From assembly GCA_001179505.1 (NCBI GenBank), contig CDMY01000363.1:36108-100107 (forward strand): a stretch of 64,000 bases of DNA. The letters are read 5' to 3'. Each line of letters opens with the position of its first letter. Position 1 is the stretch's first letter. The stretch comes from Vitrella brassicaformis. Its lineage: Eukaryota > Sar > Vitrellaceae. The position numbers and the translations under genes are program-made. The notes beneath the pieces were generated by a model. The model was not told where the DNA came from and did no database searches. It saw only the letters and a program-made list of their open reading frames with translations. This document shows positions 37,362 to 48,761 of the stretch, one piece after another.

Positions 37362-39814
37362 TCAGCCCGACCGGCCAAACCAGTGGCTGAAGAAGCCCCT
37401 GTACCCGCCCTCGCCACCAGGACTAGCGCCGCCGCTCTCTGTCGTCGCAGCAGCAGCAGCAGCAGCAGCAACAGCTGCTGCACTCGCACTCTCACTGGCG
37501 GCAGCTGGAGAGCTGGCAGGCACCCCCTGGGACTCACTCATGGCCGATGTCGGAGCGGCGATGCTCTCAAAACCACCACCTTGCATGCCGGACGTCTGGG
37601 ATGCCGCCAGCTGTGCGAATGGGTTGACGAGCACCGGCAGCGGCGGCTGGAAGAGGCCCTGGTCGATCGTCCCTTGGAAGATGAACAGGCTCTGCGGCGA
37701 GCCGCCCTGCTGGCCCGATGTCGCAGCTGCAGCTGCTGCTCCGGCAGGTGGCTCTGTCGGCTCGCAGGGAGGGCGTGAGTCGGCTGGAGGCGAGAAGAAC
37801 GGACGCTGCAGGGAAGGGCAAGCAGACAGCACAACGCATCAATGACGGATTGCACGGAGGCATTCCTGGTGGTGTGTCTGCCTCACCTGTGCTCTCCCCC
37901 GTCGCCTGGAGGCCCGCCTGACTTGGCTTGGGCGAGCACTCTCGTCCCCACTCCTGATGTCCTCCCACTCCAGGCCACCTCGCGGCGCCACCGGGGTATC
38001 CCACAACCAATGCCCCCCGCTGCCGCTCGGCAACGCAGCTGCTGCCGCTGCTGCTGGTGGTGCGGCCGGCTCGCTTGCTCCCACGCCGCTGCCCAGCCCC
38101 AAGCTACCGAACATCAGCGTGCTGATATCCCTCTCCTCCTGCGAGGCCCCACCGACTGCTGCTGCTGCCGCTGCTGTTGGACCATCGGCGGTCGTTGGCT
38201 GGACGGGCGGGAATGACGGCAGGGGGTGGAACGGGGAGGGGGACGGTGTCAACAGAGCTGCTGATGACGTGCGGAGGGAGCTCTCGCGCGCTCGGAACTG
38301 CGAGTCGCCTCTGGCACGATGTCTGCGGATGGCTGAGTGGCCGCGCTGCTGGGGAGCTGTGCGGGCCGTGGCGTTGGGTGCATCTGATGCAAACCAGGGG
38401 AGAACGGAAGAGTGTATTGGTCCCTCATATGTGTCTTGTATCTGCTTACCGCTACAGTCGGTGTCGGTGAAGATGATACTCACGAGGGACGACATGAGAA
38501 GGCTGCCCAGATCCCCACGAGCAGGCGACACACGAGGGACAGACATGCTGCACAATCAACACACGCACACACACACACGCACAGTCACACAGCGTCACAG
38601 CACCCTCCAGCCCCTTCCGTGTTTCTGGTGCGTATGCTTACACGCAGTATGGCGACAATGCCCCCGTCAGTCGTCTGGTCATCCGGTGAATGAAGTTGCC
38701 CCCCTCGGCAGCGGCCTGTCCGCCGTCCCCCGTAGCCCCCTCCCCCTCCCCCAGCCGCAGGTGGTCCCCGAAGCTCTGCTGCAGCTGCTGTGACGTGCGA
38801 TCGCTCTCATCATCCCCCTCGTCGCTGCTGGGCCGCATCTGTGTGTCGGGTGGGCCGTCCATCTCGGTGATGATGTCCGTCTCGATCTGCTTGAGCGTCT
38901 CGAGGAAGTCCACCTCGTCGCTGCTGAAGCTGGGGGCGCTACGTGGGGCGGCGGCGTACGCACTGCTACTCGACGGGTCGTCCGATCGGGGCAGACTCGA
39001 TGCACGACCCAAATTGCGACGGCCTGGGATGAAGGAAGGGGAAAGAACACATTGCTGGCTGGTGCAGTGGATGTTGGTGTTGGTGATACCTGCGTCGCTG
39101 ATGAGGCTTTGCATCCTCCCGAGCGCGCCGTCGATGTGCTGCTGCAGCCTGAGTGACTCGTGTCGTCTGTGCTCGAACACCGAGAGGCCCTTCTGGTACT
39201 CATCCGCCAACGTGCGCAAAGCCAGTTGCTGACATACACACATCACAAGAGCCACAGGGACGGACAGCATCAGGCGATGTGGCGCTCATCCAGTCTTCGC
39301 TTACACGCTGCTCCTCTATGATCTCCTTGGCACGACTGATGTGCACGCATCACACAACACGCACAATGATCCATGTGGCGATCGCCGCCTCTTTGGCTGG
39401 CTGCGTGGTTACTCACTTGAAGTGCGAGTGGACTTCGCCCTCGGCGTTGCTAAAATACTGCCGATAGTGCTGCACACGCACACATAACACCAATCCTTCA
39501 GGCTCATTGTGTGTGGTTGCCTTTGGTGTGCTCACGTCCTGTGCCTCTGCGCTGCGGGTGCCAGCAGACAGGGAGAGGGCCGTCCTGCTCTTCTCGAGAA
39601 ACTGACAAACAAAGACGACCACAGCACACAGCGATGAGTGGATGGTCCGTCGGCACAGTTGTGTTGTGTTGACCTGGTTGTGGCTCTTGGCGATCTCTAG
39701 TTTCTTCCTGACGGCATCCTTGATGAGCGACCGCTTGTGCGCGTAGCAGGGCGCGTCAGGAGTGATGTAGCATGAGATGCAGACACAACAGTCACACACA
39801 TCTGACAACACACA

Positions 39815-39848
<34 letters not shown>

Positions 39849-40645
39849 TCCACACGCGAGTCCCTCTTTGTCCATTCCCTCCCTCCCTCCCTCCCTTCCT
39901 GCCCGTCTCACCGCAGAAGGCATTGACGGGTACGTCATGCCTCTTGCACTGTTTGCCGGAGCTGGACAGCACCTTGAGCTTCCGCTTGGACTCCTCACGC
40001 CTCCCACCCTCCACCTGGCCGCGCTGCCCCCCGCCCCCCTGCGCCGCCTGCTCCCGCTGCAGGCGATCCCTCTCACGCTCCACCACCTGGCACACCGCGA
40101 AGTTGCGGCGAACCTCGTGGAACGGAGTCACCGCTCTGATGAGTGCAACGCACACATACAGGGGCAGGACAGACAGGCAGTTGTGAGGCATCACATCATT
40201 CATTCGATGGGTGTGGATTAGTGCTGTGTGGTGTGTACCTGCAGTTAGGGCATGTGACCTGTGGGAAGGGGAGGTACTGGAGCATGCGGCCGATACACTG
40301 ACACACACAACAGACGAAAAGGGAATGACATGTGAGGCGCGACAGCAGGGAATGAGCTTTCCTCTGATATCACTCACGTCTGAACAGAATGTATGACCTG
40401 AGAGAAGAAGAGAATGACACGGACAGCACACACAGCCACATCAATGACCCTCTGGTAGGCAGCATTTCAGGGCATTCGTCCCCGCCGAGCGTACCGCATC
40501 GCGACAGAATCTGCGGCAGGCGTGTGTTCGTGTCGTATTCTGTCAGGCAGATCTCACATGTCGAGAGGGACTCGCCGGCGTCACCTGAGCCTCCCGCGGC
40601 CGCTGCAGCCGCGGCTGCTGCCGCGGAAGAGGCTGCCGCTGCCAT
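37362..40645 (-). CDS. RING + B-box protein with coiled coil and low-complexity tail (TRIM-like), 13 exons
   Basis: Probable E3 ubiquitin ligase. Minus-strand exons: 40645-40495, 40397-40378, 40297-40239, 40135-39912, 39801-39674, 39601-39536, 39469-39417, 39335-39305, 39228-39090, 39023-38642, 38547-38450, 38383-37887 and 37805-37362, joining to 763 residues plus stop. After a poly-Ala N-terminus the RING reads CEICLTEYD...C-GHTFCSDCIG...CPNC across four exons, one of only 20 nt. A B-box follows, CKRHDVPVNAFC then DVCDCCVC-IS-CYITPDAPCYAH, matching C-x2-H-x7-C-x2-C-x4-C-x2-C...H. A charged helical stretch (ERERDRLQREQ before the B-box, KDAVRKKLEIAKS and later LQQHIDGALGRMQ after it) suggests a coiled coil. 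The C-terminal third is Ala/Gly/Pro-rich and ends GYRGFFSHWFGRSG. All introns are GT-AG. Confidence 0.85.
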
Positions 40646-40893
40646 TCGTGTCTGTCGACCAACCTTGGGTCTCAGAAAGTGCTCGCCAGCACATTCATCT
40701 ATGCACTTCAGCGCCTATTGCCATGGGAAAAAGGGCTGGAGGCTGGAGGAGAGGAATGAGCGGATCATGATGATTCTTTCCGAGCTCGCAAGACTGGGGG
40801 CGTGGGGGCCACTACGAGCTTGAACGAACGAACGAACGAAAGGACGAGGACTGACGGCTGGCGCCAGCCCACCAAGCAACCGAGGACTACATC

Positions 40894-41135
40894 ATGTTGG
40901 CTTTGAAAGCCGGCCGTGAGCAGCTGGACTGGCTGAATTCGACAGGTATATATTCGGCCGCCTCAGTGTGACACACGAGTCCCTTCTCGCTTGGTGTGTA
41001 TTATCGATGTGTGTTGCCGCTCGTGACGCAGACGACACGTACATGATCAAGTGGAAGGGCGCCAAGTGCGACCCCGAAATGTTCGAGGAACTGGCGTCCG
41101 ATTCGTCATTTCGGGGGGACCTCACGGGCATATGA
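40894..41135 (+). CDS. Small two-exon ORF, hypothetical
   Basis: Exons 40894-40945 and 41032-41135 join in phase (GT-AG, 86-nt intron) to a 51-residue protein beginning MLALKAGREQLDWLNST and continuing DDTYMIKWKGAKCDPEMF. No family recognised; YMIKWKG is reminiscent of a chromodomain strand but far too short to call. It is head-to-head with the RING/B-box gene (248 nt between start codons). It could be a terminal piece of a longer gene. Confidence 0.3.
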
Positions 41136-41983
41136 GGGGGAGTTGACCAAACGAACGAGTGTGTGCGTGTGTGGATGCATTGCTTCTAGTGCCGGACGTG
41201 ACAAACCGAGTGCGTCGCCAACTGACCCCTCCCCTTCGCTCCCCCCCGTTCCCTTCCCCATGTCACGGCACCACTCCAGCACCCTCCCCGGTGTCATCGG
41301 GGGCTTCCACGCCCCGCCTACTCGGCCATCCCAGTGCCGGCTGCTGGCCATGTGGCGCCGCGCCAGCCCATTGCGAGCCGGCCCAACAGCCCGGGGACGC
41401 CACACACGCAACTGCCACCCTGCTGGTGCCGCCCCCACGCCCATCATTTTGGCAGCGGACGTGGGCACTGCTGCAGGCGATGGGGAGGGGGGCGTGCGGG
41501 GCCTGTCGGGCCGTGTGGCAATGGGTCGTCTCTATGTTTATCGCTGACAAGCAGGTGAGATACATTGAAAGGACAAGCGGTGCATGTTTGTTGTCCCATT
41601 ACTTCTTCCTGTTTGTCTGCAGGTGAGTTGCTGCACGTGGGATCGACTCCAGTGAACATTCAGGTAACTTAGCAAAGATATTCCTTCATCATTGCATAGA
41701 TTGGCACATTGCGTGTCCCTCTCTTGATGGCGTGTGTAGGTTGAAGAGTTGGATGGCTGCCTTGGTCTTGTGAATGTTGTCAGAAATCGGCTTAGGGTGT
41801 TATCATTGCAAGCGCTTCGGTCGGTACGTCAGCTTCAGAACAATGGCATCTAGCGGGCCTTTGTGGCACTGTGTTTTGTATGCTACCCATCTGTGTTTCT
41901 AAGACCGGATTTGGTGTTTTGGCTGTGTCTGCCAACGTCTCTCCATCATCCGGGTGATCGAGGGCTGGGATTGTGCTCAGGGG
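41136..41983 (+). other. Stretch without a confident gene
   Basis: A Pro/His-rich open frame covers about 41200-41560 on the plus strand and ends in AVWQWVVSMFIADKQ before a GTGAGA donor-like site, so it could be a lone exon. Nothing recognisable precedes or follows it. Confidence 0.35.
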
Positions 41984-43256
41984 ATGGCTGCCCGAAGAGA
42001 GAAAAAGAATACGGCTGCCACATGGCAGCCGTATACAGGTATGTCTGCATTTCAGCAAGAGGCTCATGACACGCTGGATGGCTGGACACGTCAGGTGGCG
42101 AAGTTAAGGGCTGAATGGAAGACATTTCTCATGGGGGCAATCAGTGGTGTGGCTGCTCTGGGGCTGGCCATCGTTGGTACGAGGAAACCTTTCCATGGGC
42201 CATGGGCGAGGCGTGCTGCATGATCTGTTTGTCTGTCTGCCTCGTGTAGGTGCGTTTTCGTCTCCCGTGGTGCAGCTGATCTATTTGGCCATCGTGGCGA
42301 TCATCGTCAGCGTCATCGCCTTCGCCCTACTCAGCTCGGCCCAGGCGGTGTCCAACCTTTACGTCTTCTTGTCTGGTCAGAGAGAAAGAGGAGACACAAG
42401 ATACGAGAAACGAGACACAATACTGGCTGCGTCTGCTTTGTCTCGTTAGTGGCGCTGTATCTCCAAATTCCTGGAGCCGTAGGCCTCTGGTACACAGCGC
42501 GGCCCTCGTGCGTCCCGAACGGACCTACCTTCGACTTCACCTACTACCAGACAGTCTCGCAACTGGTGGGGGCGCTGGCGTCAGCATTGGCGCTCATCAT
42601 CTTCCAGACAATCACCACAGAATGGCGCCTCCGGTCGGCGTTTTGGATTAGGAGATCAGTGCGCATCATGGTGTCGTGTGTGGATCTGATCATCATTGAG
42701 CACGTCAACCTGAAGATCGGCCTGCCCGGCAGGGCTGCATTCATCCTGTGAGCCAAACGAGGGATAGAGACATGTATGTGCGGCCTCCATATGGACTGCC
42801 TCATCTGGTTGGCAGACGTGATGCGATGGTGCTGAACTCGACCCAAATGCTCAAATGCTGGATCTTGGTGCCGGCTATCCAGCCCCTCTCCAGACTCACA
42901 TCGCCGCTCGCGTAAGCACACTGGCAGAAGGAAGAGCGCCACGCGCAGATGATGTCTCTCTTTCCTTTGTCGGCAGAGAGGAAGGAAAATGCATTCCTTC
43001 ATGAATAGCTGTGGCATGAAGGTCCCGGGACTTTGGTGTTTGGCTGATCGAGGCCTCCAGCATCCAGACGGGCAATGAGGCCGACAGCACATGCAACTTC
43101 CGCAATCTCACCTATCTAGTGCTGGTGGCCCACATCATTCTGCCTGAAAGCGCCATCTCAGTGGTGTTCATTCTGATACCTGACATGCCATTTCAGCCCC
43201 GACTCAGCCACCGCACAGCCGGAGTCGGCCACTGCTGTCGACCCAAACTGGATTGA
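41984..43256 (+). pseudogene. Folate/biopterin (BT1) family transporter, N-terminal half missing and frame broken
   Basis: Exons about 41984-42176, 42250-42375, 42450-42747 and 42816-42911 join in phase and show several hydrophobic spans. The characteristic BT1 tract is present: GPTFDFTYYQTVSQLVG, FWIRRSVRIMVSCVDLIII, VNLKIGLPGRAAFIL, RDAMVLNSTQML and LSRLTSP. The last block, CNFRNLTYLVLVAHIILPES to VVFILIPDM, matches the family C-terminus (stop 43254). Between 42912 and about 43060 no splice option restores the expected helix without stops or frame changes. BT1 proteins are normally about 500 residues with 12 helices; only the second half is here. I call it a pseudogene, though a misassembled 5' end is possible. 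Confidence 0.6.
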
Positions 43257-44760
43257 CTCCATTGTCTGACCGGCCTTCTCGGATGTCTCTCTATACAAAT
43301 CAGGGAGGGCTGCCCTTCGCGGCTGGATCGTCCTAAGTACGGCCTGTTTGAGAATGTGTGTGTTCGCATGACGGGCTGGCGGGAAGGCTCACAGTTGACA
43401 CTCACGACATACACGCATGCCTGTCTACCTGCCTCCCCGGCCCGTGTGTGTCTCGTGTCTGCCACACCCTTTGTGTCGTATCGCTGCATGTCTGTTTCAC
43501 TACCCTTCTTTGTCGTGTATTCATCGGCAGTGCGGTCAGAAAGCTTCAGTTCAGCTGGTGGCGTCCATGTATGCACATGTATCATCTTCAGGGGTGGTCG
43601 TCGGTTCATACTTGATACACACCAGGGGAGCCGGTCTAAGAGCGGCTGCCTCTCTGATGTATGCCTCTGAGTTTGATGGGGATGTACATGAGACTCAGAG
43701 GCAGACTAATGCGCGATATACAGGGTTATTTGTCCATTGCTGCGGCAGCTATATCAATCATGTTTGCTTCTGTGCAGCTGGTGGCGTCAATGCAATGAGT
43801 GTTGTGTGCCGTGTCGTTCATGCCGTGTATGCACTTTCGAAGGTGAGAGCAGGCATCCATCCACCGATATGCAGACTAAGTGCTATAGGACTTGCTGCGG
43901 GAGTGTACACGTGTTTCAGTTGTTCGACGAAGTCCACCCACATACACAACCCCAACCGGCGCATCCGTGTGCCCCCTCCACTCGCCCTGCCCACACCAGA
44001 GGCTGTGCGGCTGAGCCGCGAGCGGCGTTCGCCTGACTCCTCTCAGCACGTTTGGCGTCGTGGTAGAGCTCCTTTGAAGAATTGGGTCGCGGGACGGCTG
44101 GGCCTGCCCGCAGCGATGGGAGGAGGAAGCCACATCGTCTAGGAAATGTGTGTGACTGACGACGGGTGGTAGTTTGGACCTTTCATGCATGAGTGGTTGT
44201 ACACAAGCCTTCATTTTTCAATGACTGATTGACTCGATCTGACACTGCCGGTTGGGCAGAGCAGCAGGACAGATGGACTCTATGTGAAAGCAGAGACAGA
44301 GTCGATGCCTCGATGCGCCAGATGCCAGAACCACGGACGAGTCAGCAATTCAAACGGATCAGCATTCATTCAGACATCATTACAAAGACGTCAAATATAA
44401 AATGCAGACAGCGATACTATACTTATCCCACCCGTCTTCAGCTGACCCCCGGCGAGACACACCACGCACCATTCCTCACACCGCCACCACGCCCGTACAC
44501 CTGGCTCATCAATGACATCGCGGAGCGTCTGCTGATCTTGTAAGGTGACCCAGGCGCCCGAATGGCCACCACCAGGCCCTTCCTGTAGACATGGCTGGGC
44601 TGTCACCTCTGGCTGTACAGCCGGCTGGGGTACTGTGGCCGTGGGTGGGGCGGCAGGGGCGGCCGTGGGGATTTTCTTGTCACGAAGCGGCGCCGGCTGA
44701 AACAAACAGACAAGAAGCTGTACACACGCATGAGTGTGAGTCATTGGTTGGCACCGACCC
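43257..44760. other. Stretch without a confident gene
   Basis: The plus strand has one open frame of 241 codons (43417-44142), but its composition is Cys/Ser/Thr-rich and unlike neighbouring proteins. Two related short segments occur in it, CAGCTGGTGGCGTCCATG (about 43553) and CAGCTGGTGGCGTCAATG (about 43777). A 10-bp inverted repeat TGCCTCTGAG/CTCAGAGGCA lies at 43662-43703. The AT-rich dispersed motif is at about 44390-44417. Confidence 0.45.
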
Positions 44761-44769
44761 GTCACACGA

Positions 44770-45087
44770 TCATTTCACAGGATCGAAAGGCAGCAGACGC
44801 TCCACAGGCGACAGCCTCTTTTGCCGGCTGTTGATGGGAGCCAGCAGCAGCATCGGCCGGGGTGCCATCGGTGGGTCCTCCAGGATCGGCGACAGTGTGC
44901 TGACAATAATGGGAAAGGGAGGGGAGAAGGGTGTGGTGGGTGAAGTTGTATATGTCAGTGGAAGCGTGTGTGTCTGCCTGCACGTACCCGTTGCTGTCGC
45001 ATCGGCGGCCTCCGATTCCACGATCTCGGCCGTCATGTCCGCCACGTATTCGCGGAACTTGGCCTCACTACAGGCCACGCACAGCAT

Positions 45088-45146
<59 letters not shown>

Positions 45147-45770
45147 GTCTCCATGGATCCATCCGTCCCCTCGCTGTCCACCCACCACCTCCCGAGAAGC
45201 AGCGCCCGAACGAGCCTCGTTGGCTTCAAGTGAAGGTAGCCCGCCATGAATCCCGTGCTCATGGGGGCCAGCCAGCCGCATGCCCTTCACCGCCACTCCA
45301 TACAGGCGAAGCAGCTCCATCAACTGCGCCAGCCACGGCACGCTGCCCCCCCGTCTGTCGTGGACGGGCTCCTCGACGCGGATCTCGAGACTCCGCATGG
45401 TCCCGATCGTGTCGGGGGCATCCAGGAGCTTGTGGATGCTCATCCACCTGGACTGGGCAATGAGCTCCTCATCCTGATGGATACAGACACACACACATCG
45501 ACAGACAGACATCAACAGACAGAGAAACCGACAAACGAATGTGAACAGGGCAGCCCTCTCTCTCTTGCCGATCCCTAGCTCACTCACCGCAGGCACCGTG
45601 ACGACCTTCCTCAGCCGCTCCCTCAGCATCAACAGCCGCTGGATGTCCTCTTCCGGCCAGTCGTCCCGTGCGATGCACTTGTCCACCTCTGGCGCGGCGA
45701 GTCGGGAGGGCAGCAGGGGGTAGGCGTCAGTGGGGTGGACGGCATGATGATGTATGCGGGTCCGCTGCTG
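44770..45770 (-). pseudogene. 5'-truncated copy of the 13.5-kb unknown family (copy 3)
   Basis: The minus strand reads DKCIARDDWPEEDIQRLL (about 45680), an intron with GT-rich sequence, DEELIAQSRWMSIHKLLDAP (about 45475), SVPWLAQLMELLRLYGV, and the KFREYVADMTAEI exon (about 45060). It carries the same 4-nt GCTG insertion as copy 1, so MSTGFMAGYLHLKP is out of frame with RLAG. The first exon (EEGHFFGH block) is absent: similarity stops near 45770, beside the AT-rich motif. It is closer to copy 1 than to the intact gene, so it was copied after the break arose. Confidence 0.7.
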
Positions 45771-45775
45771 GCAGA

Positions 45776-46700
45776 GACATCAAATATAAAATGGAGGCAG
45801 CGATGAGTCTCCAACCAATTCCAGCCATCAGCCGTGGCGTTATGTCTCGGGGCCCTGACAGTAAGAGAGTGACAGCAGAGAGGGTATTATAGTGAGCATC
45901 CACCAGTCCTCCGTTTGCTTCTTACTTGTAAACCCAAAAATGGGTTTGCCCATATAGGATGGCAGGGCGGGCAAATGTGAGGGACCACCAGTCCTCTCTC
46001 CACACCTATTGATTTGCTGCAGGTGTTCGCTCGTGAGGCCAGACTCACTGTCGACAGGCAGAGGAGGGGGCTCAGGACGGCGATCGACCCACTTCGATGA
46101 TGGCCTCGACGCTGGCAAACTGGCGCAACACGAAGAAGGGCCACACGAACTGCATCGCCTTCTGTTGTTTCAGCTGCGGCAGCAGGTCGCCGTAGTCGCC
46201 GGCTGCCCCCGCAAACGCCCACCGGCCCACCGGCACCGAACTGAACACGACAAAAGGCATACATCAGCGCCGCATCTGTGGACTTGCTGACAATGTGCGC
46301 ACCTCTGCTGCACAATGGTGACGGCGTGTTGGTAATCGTGCTCGCACACCCTGCAGAAGACAAGGAAAAGCCGTCGATCCGCTGTGACTCACGATGATCG
46401 ACTGCCCCTCCCTCCAATTATATACGCTGCGTCGACGCTGCGTCGACGCTGCGTCGAAACGCAGGTAGTCTCTGACCATGGGAAGGAGGCTTCCCGTCTC
46501 GCCTTGGTCGTAGTAGTACGGGTGACAATCTGACAATCTGAACAAACACAGTGGACACACGTGAAGGGCATGCTGATCCATGGATGGTGAGACGAGTTGT
46601 GAGATGGTGCCGCCCTTCACCTTGATTACCTTGCTGAAATGAGAGGAATAGTAACTCCATTCTTGCACAGATAACAGGCCATTGAGTCTGTGCCACCCAT
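45776..46700 (-). pseudogene. Mosaic of fragments from the two downstream genes
   Basis: From right to left on the minus strand, an armadillo-like part (VRDYLRFDAAST; VQFGAGGPVGVC; DYGDLLPQLKQQKAMQFVWP; FFVLRQFASVEAII) resembles 48.1-47.8 kb. It runs at about 46080-46030 into TSEHLQQINRCGERTGG and ALPSYMGKPIFGF, which resembles 49.68-49.56 kb. It then ends in the GGGGCCCTGACAG acceptor and CAGCCATCAGCCGTGG seen at about 49490. Neither half is complete. An 11-nt unit, CTGCGTCGACG, is repeated three times near 46435-46465. Confidence 0.65.
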
Positions 46701-46924
46701 CGCACCATCCATCAATCAGTGTGCTCTGCAGGGGCTGGTAGGTCGGGCAGCGCCTGCTGGGGCTGGGGGGCCGGCAGGGCGGCTAGGGCGACGTCCTTCC
46801 ACACTGCCGAACGAAGAGAAGCCATCACTTCGGCAGAGAGACTGCACAGCTGTAGGTCTCACCTTGGGCGATCGAAGCCTCGAGCTGATCCCTCAACGAC
46901 GGACGTTCGATGGCAGACACTCTC

Positions 46925-46982
46925 CTGCACACACACACACACACACACACATGCACACACACACACACAGAGACACACACAA
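46925..46982. repeat. (CA)n microsatellite
   Basis: An almost uninterrupted AC/CA dinucleotide run of about 50 nt. Similar runs lie in introns of minus-strand genes throughout the window, for example near 39815, 45092, 50393, 62562 and 63302. Confidence 0.9.
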
Positions 46983-47349
46983 AGAGGGTCACTTCTTCAG
47001 CCGTATCACCTTTTGCCATGATACAGTGTCAGACGAGCTATGGACTCGTCCCAAAAGGTAGAACGTGTGAGGCACCACCCAATCAATCTGATCCATGGAA
47101 AGGCAAGACAATGAGACATGCAGATGCCTTCATGCGTGTCATCGGCAGCACTGCGCGTGTGTACTTTAATTTTCTCCTGCCGTTCCACGATCAAGCACAT
47201 GATGTACTCCTGGTGCAATAGGTGCTCTTCTCTCTCGTCGCCTTGCTCTCGGCTTGAGATGCTTGCAAGGATCTTCCTTCCTCCTCTCCTCAGACGAGAT
47301 CTCGTCGACCTTATCACCTTAACATAACAACCCTGCCCACCACCGCATT

Positions 47350-48563
47350 TCACGGCACACCACGATTCAGCATCCGTCCCAATTCGACGTCCACTGTGGC
47401 GACGTTCGCACCGTTCTCGAGGAAGTCAACGCGGCCATGATGATCGCCCTTGTGCAGAGCTGCAAAGACAAACAAAGACGAAACAACACCAGAAGGGCGC
47501 CGTGCTGACACAGGAAGGCGAGAAAGGTGACGAGAGAGAAGAGAGGGTTTTCGGCTCGCTCAATGGCTGACCAGCTTGAGATAGTCCGCTCGCATCTGCC
47601 TGCCTTCACTGCCCGTCCCGAGTGCGTCCTGTCCGTCCCCGTCGTCCAGCAGCCATGCGATGTATGCCAGTGGAGCGCGCTCGGCGTCGGAAATGGACGA
47701 GAAGTCAGCTGCACAGGCACGACAGAACTGTCATGCACACGTGGCCGGCTCGCTCTGTCTGACCTGGCCCGACGATAGCCTTGACGTTGGCAAACTGGCG
47801 CAGGACGAAGAAAGGCCACACGAACTGCATCGCCTTCTGTTGTTTCAGCTGCGGCAGCAGGTCGCCATAGTCAATTGGCCATAGTCGCTGGCTGAACCAG
47901 CAAATGCCCATCTGCCCACCGGCACCGAACTGAACACGACAAAAGGCCAGCACCGCATCCATCGACTTGCTGACAGTGTGCGCACCTCCGCTGCACAATG
48001 GTGACGGCGTGTTGGTAGTCGTGCTCGCACACCCTGCAGCACAATCAGAAGCCATCGATCCGCTGTCAATTATGAGGTCGAGTGGCCCTCCCGACAGTTA
48101 CGCGGCGTCGAAATGCAGGTGGTCTCTGAACAGGGGAGGGAGACTTCGCTGCAGCAGAAAGCAGGCCACCCAGCGGACCGCGCACGGCAACCACCGGATC
48201 GTGCAGCTGACCGGTAGCGGATGGTCGTCTTTCATCATGAGAAGCTGCCCCGTGGCGTAAGCGATGACGTGTCGATGGGGGCACTCGTCGGCAACGCAGA
48301 CAAATAGCGAGACAGTACTCAAATCGCCCGCCCACCTTTCTCAGGAGCTCGCAGCCGCACTCCGGCGATGAGGCAACACCCAGCGCATAGGAAACCGCAA
48401 AGGACGACCACTCCTTCCAATTGCCGCGCCGTCGGATCACCCGCACCATCGCTACCAGGCACAGCACATTGCCTGAACGAGGTAGAGGGGCATAGACTCA
48501 TCGATTTGTTTGTCTCTACCCACCTTCGGTGAAGTCGATGCAGCGCAGCAGGTCCTTCTCCAT
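47350..48563 (-). CDS. Hypothetical armadillo/HEAT-like protein with ankyrin-like C-terminus
   Basis: The minus strand begins MEKDLLRCIDFTEG (48563) and continues after an intron with NVLCLVAMVRVIRRRGNWKE and WSSFAVSYALGVASS. It then reads CPHRHVIAYATGQLLMMKDD, RWLPCAVRWVACFLLQ, SKSMDAVLAFCRVQF, LPQLKQQKAMQFVWPFFVLR, ADFSSISDAERAPLAYIAWL and finally ALHKGDHHGRVDFLENGANV up to TGA at 47350-47352. The helical hydrophobic pattern suggests armadillo or HEAT repeats, and the last block has the ankyrin form A-L-H-K-G...V-x-F-L-x-x-G-A. I could not settle whether the segment VCEHDYQHAVTIVQR (48033-47990) is an exon; skipping it also keeps phase. The start is tentative. Confidence 0.5.
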
Positions 48564-48761
48564 TCATTGCCAGCCGGGCGGGGGCTCACTCAACAAACGT
48601 ACGCTAGCAGAAAGACAGGCAGATAGACAGCTGATGGATATAATCTTGTTTGTTGTCGTACCTGCCGGTCTTCGGTGTAGAGGGCCTCTTCTTTGAAGGG
48701 GCGCCGACTCCGAGGCCTGTTTCATTGAGTCCCATTGGCCAATGCAGCATACACGATGCAT

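Noticed and set aside
41034-41060. Chromodomain call from YMIKWKG
   Set aside because: Only one strand resembles the domain and the ORF is 51 residues; insufficient.
43662-43703. 10-bp inverted repeat as a transposon terminus
   Set aside because: Arms are short, no target-site duplication or transposase nearby.
43417-44142. 241-codon open frame read as a gene
   Set aside because: No recognisable domain; composition follows the GT/CA-rich background; no supporting splice or homologous block.
46925-46982. CA repeats as a CRISPR or structured array
   Set aside because: Plain dinucleotide microsatellite without spacers; the genome is eukaryotic.
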